NCBI GenBank assembly: GCA_937890745.1
Contig: CALADH010000096.1
Span: forward strand, 1 to 64,000
Length of the DNA stretch: 64,000 nt
Direction of reading: 5' to 3'
From: Scybalocola_A sp900557175
GTDB lineage: Bacteria; Bacillota; Clostridia; Lachnospirales; Lachnospiraceae
Part shown: positions 61,763-64,000 of the stretch, one piece after another
Layout: every line of letters starts with the position of its first letter
Position numbering within the stretch: the stretch's first letter is position 1
Translations under genes and position numbers: made by a program
Notes under the pieces: generated by a model
Seen by the model: only the letters and a program-made list of their open reading frames with translations
Told to the model about the DNA's origin: nothing
Database searches by the model: none

Positions 61763-62614
61763 ATGACAATGTTAATTGACGGCAAAGCAATTTCAGCCCA
61801 GCTTAAAGACGAACTTAAGAGTGAAGTTGCACGAATGTCAAAGCGCGGACGGACAGTGACGCTGGCGGTTGTGCTTGTGGGCAATGATCCGGCTTCCTGT
61901 GTTTACGTGAAAAATAAGAAAAAGGCTTGTGAGTATATCGGCATCCGCTCATTGTCATATGAGCTTGCCGAAGATACGACGGAAAATGAACTTCTTAGAC
62001 TTGTTCATTCTTTAAATCAGAGGGAAGATGTTGACGGTATACTCGTCCAGCTCCCTCTGCCGCCGCATATCAGAGAACAGGTCATTATTGAAGCAATCCG
62101 ACCGGATAAGGATGTGGATGGCTTCCACCCATACAATGTCGGCGCCTTAAGTACCGGACAGAGAGGCTTTATTTCATGTACACCGGCAGGCATTATTGAG
62201 CTTTTGCACCGCTGTGATATAAAGACTGAAGGACAGGAGTGTGTCATTGTCGGCCGCAGCAATATTTTCGGCAAGCCGATGGCAATGCTGATGCTCCGCG
62301 AGAATGCGACGGTGACTGTATGTCATTCAAAAACAAAAAATCTTCAGAGAGTATGCCGCAGGGCAGACATTTTAATATGCGCTGTCGGGCGGGCAAAGTA
62401 CTTTACGAAGGATTATGTGAAGGATGGCGCAGTTGTCATCGACGTCGGCATGCACCGTGATGAGAATAATAAGCTGTGCGGTGACGTTGATTTTAATGAT
62501 GTAAAAGATTGTGTCAGCGCTATTACGCCGGTACCGGGCGGCGTCGGACCGATGACGATTGCCATGTTAATGAGTAACTGTGTACAGGCAGCAAAAATGA
62601 AGGATGAGAAGTAG
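61763..62614 (+). CDS. folD: Bifunctional methylenetetrahydrofolate dehydrogenase/cyclohydrolase
   Basis: A 283-residue enzyme interconverting 10-formyl-, methenyl- and methylene-tetrahydrofolate, the step following fhs. The catalytic region SCVYVKNKKKAC has the key Tyr and Lys, and DGILVQLPLPPHI is the family signature. The NADP site VIVGRSNIFGKPMAMLML and the C-terminal PVPGGVGPMTIAMLM are intact. AAGGAG stands before the ATG. The gene is 28 bases after fhs and almost touches rimO. Confidence 0.96.
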   Translation: MTMLIDGKAISAQLKDELKSEVARMSKRGRTVTLAVVLVGNDPASCVYVKNKKKACEYIGIRSLSYELAEDTTENELLRLVHSLNQREDVDGILVQLPLPPHIREQVIIEAIRPDKDVDGFHPYNVGALSTGQRGFISCTPAGIIELLHRCDIKTEGQECVIVGRSNIFGKPMAMLMLRENATVTVCHSKTKNLQRVCRRADILICAVGRAKYFTKDYVKDGAVVIDVGMHRDENNKLCGDVDFNDVKDCVSAITPVPGGVGPMTIAMLMSNCVQAAKMKDEK

Positions 62615-62618
62615 ATTT

Positions 62619-63956
62619 ATGAATATATTATTTATATCGCTTGGCTGTGATAAAAACCTTGTAGATTCAGAGGTGATGTTAGGTCTTGTCAGAGATAAGG
62701 GTTATACGCTGACAAATGAGGACAACGAGGCAGATATAGCCATTGTCAATACGTGCAGCTTTATTCATGACGCCCAGCAGGAGAGCGTCAATACAATATT
62801 AGAGATGGCAGAGTTAAAAAAGACAGGACGTCTTAAAGTGCTTATTGTTACAGGCTGTCTTGCCCAGCGCTTTAAAGAAGATATCCTGACAGAAATTCCT
62901 GAGGTCGATGCGATTGTCGGAACAACAGGTTATGATGAAATTGTTTCGGCCATCGACAGAGCACTTGAGGGTGAGAAGGTTGAAATTTTTAAATCCATTG
63001 ATTATCTGCCGGATTATCAGACAGAGCGGGTGATGACGACCGGCGGCTATTTCAGCTATTTAAAAATTGCGGAAGGATGCGATAAACACTGTTCTTACTG
63101 CATTATTCCGTCGCTCAGAGGCAATTACAGAAGTGTGCCGGCAGAAGCGCTTATTGCTGATGCAAAAAGCCTTGCAGACAGAGGCGTTAAGGAGTTAAAT
63201 ATTGTTGCTCAGGAAACAACGATGTACGGTGTGGATTTATACGGGAAAAAGAGTTTTCATCTTCTTTTAAAAGAGTTGTGTAAAATCGACGGTATTGAGT
63301 GGATCCGTATTCTTTATTGTTATCCTGAGGAGATTTATGATGAGCTGATAGAAACGATAAAGACAGAGCCGAAAATATGTCACTATCTTGATATGCCGAT
63401 ACAGCACGCTAGCGATGCCATTTTAAAACGGATGGGGCGAAGAACCGACAGAGCCCAGCTTACAGAAGTGATACAAAAGCTTCGGACACAAATTCCGGAT
63501 ATCGCTTTAAGAACAACATTAATTACAGGCTTCCCGGGCGAAACAGAAAAAGACCATGAGTTATTAAAGGATTTTGTCCGTGAAATGCGTTTTGACCGCC
63601 TCGGTGTGTTTACATATTCCGCGGAGGATGGTACACCGGCGGCACGGTTTGAGGGACAGATTGACGAGGCTGTGAAAGAAGCGCGCAGAGATGAGCTGAT
63701 GGCGATCCAGCAGGAAATTGCCTTTGAAGCTGCCGAAGCAATGGTTGGCAGACGCGTTTCTGTCATGATTGAAGGTAAAATTCCGGAGGATGGCGTTTAT
63801 ATCGGCCGTACTTACAAAGATGCGCCGAATGTTGACGGCTATATATTTGTCCGGGCACCGTGGGAGATGATGTCCGGCGATATTGTTCCGGTTTTAATTA
63901 CCGGATCCAATGATTATGATTTGATAGGAGATGTGATTGATGAATCTGCCGAATAA
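62619..63956 (+). CDS. rimO: Ribosomal protein S12 methylthiotransferase
   Basis: A 445-residue radical-SAM enzyme that methylthiolates an Asp of ribosomal protein S12. The N-terminal domain begins MNILFISLGCDKNLVDSE and holds further cluster cysteines (NTCSFI, VTGCLAQRF). The radical SAM core has AEGCDKHCSYCIIPSLRG with the CxxxCxxC motif, and a C-terminal TRAM domain follows (about 380-445). ATG 62619 gives the family-typical start, although the upstream AAGGATGAG is rather distant. It overlaps the following pgsA by 17 bases. Confidence 0.95.
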   Translation: MNILFISLGCDKNLVDSEVMLGLVRDKGYTLTNEDNEADIAIVNTCSFIHDAQQESVNTILEMAELKKTGRLKVLIVTGCLAQRFKEDILTEIPEVDAIVGTTGYDEIVSAIDRALEGEKVEIFKSIDYLPDYQTERVMTTGGYFSYLKIAEGCDKHCSYCIIPSLRGNYRSVPAEALIADAKSLADRGVKELNIVAQETTMYGVDLYGKKSFHLLLKELCKIDGIEWIRILYCYPEEIYDELIETIKTEPKICHYLDMPIQHASDAILKRMGRRTDRAQLTEVIQKLRTQIPDIALRTTLITGFPGETEKDHELLKDFVREMRFDRLGVFTYSAEDGTPAARFEGQIDEAVKEARRDELMAIQQEIAFEAAEAMVGRRVSVMIEGKIPEDGVYIGRTYKDAPNVDGYIFVRAPWEMMSGDIVPVLITGSNDYDLIGDVIDESAE

Positions 63957-64000
63957 ACTCACAATACTCAGAGTTGCGCTTATTCCGGTTTTTGTTGTAT
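63940..64000 (+). CDS. pgsA: CDP-diacylglycerol-glycerol-3-phosphate 3-phosphatidyltransferase, 5' part only
   Basis: ATG 63940, preceded by TAGGAGATG, opens a frame reading MNLPNKLTILRVALIPVF and continuing past the edge. This is the usual N-terminus of PgsA, which makes phosphatidylglycerol phosphate from CDP-diacylglycerol. The rimO-pgsA order is common in Clostridia. It would feed both membrane phospholipid and the LtaS-like enzyme. Confidence 0.85.
   Translation, partial: MNLPNKLTILRVALIPVFVV

Overview
The window looks like chromosomal DNA of an anaerobic, spore-lineage Firmicute, most likely a Lachnospiraceae-type Clostridium. The grounds are a Gram-positive PolC replicase, a stand-alone Spo0A output domain, strong AGGAGG ribosome sites, sigma-A-type promoters with 17-base spacing, frequent GTG/TTG starts, the DOXP pathway, formate-tetrahydrofolate ligase and an LtaS-like lipoteichoic acid enzyme. 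Nothing in it looks like a prophage, an insertion sequence or a CRISPR array. After start correction no stretch over 300 bases lacks a gene; the longest gaps (about 180-270 bases near 36.7, 40.2, 42.4 and 43.4 kb) hold promoters, terminators and hairpins, which are listed.

Layout. 0-4 kb: the tail of an Rpn-type protein, an acyltransferase/NahK-like kinase fusion and glmS (amino sugars). 4.2-7.8 kb: an ECF-like sigma factor, a lipoprotein, and an MBOAT plus DHHW pair for O-acylation of an exported polymer. 7.9-11.8 kb: aspartokinase and a NitT/TauT-type ABC importer. 11.8-17.3 kb: a TetR repressor divergent from an MMPL exporter and its Leu/Gly-heptad partner, with three TGAC-N5-GTCA operator-like sites. 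17.3-18.6 kb: NUDIX hydrolase and rhomboid. 18.7-29.5 kb: the classic pyrH-frr-uppS-cdsA-dxr-rseP-ispG-polC run.

29.7-35.7 kb: a six-gene operon of a NifH-like Fe-S ATPase, a D-aminoacylase-family amidohydrolase and a PotABCD-type importer. This is the most unusual unit here, because the NifH-like protein keeps both cluster cysteines and has no NifD/K-like partner nearby. 35.8-36.7 kb (minus strand): a GNAT toxin/antitoxin-like pair in which both genes are broken, one by an in-frame TAG and the other by an A-run frameshift. 36.8-40.1 kb (minus): an LtaS-like enzyme with an N-terminal 10-residue repeat, and an orphan Spo0A DNA-binding domain. 40.3-43.3 kb: ECF S-component, M24 peptidase, tRNA-Ser(CGA) and a small alarmone synthetase.

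43.5-55.4 kb: an SH3b/SleB-type hydrolase, an OppBCDFA oligopeptide importer with a cyclophilin, an SH3b/glucosaminidase and a cohesin-like secreted protein. The two SH3b hydrolases share promoter architecture and carry WalR-like direct repeats at the same position, suggesting co-regulation by a WalKR-type cell-wall system and joint work in peptidoglycan turnover and peptide recycling. 55.4-64 kb: TepA-like protease, uppP, ftsK/spoIIIE, fhs, folD, rimO and the start of pgsA.
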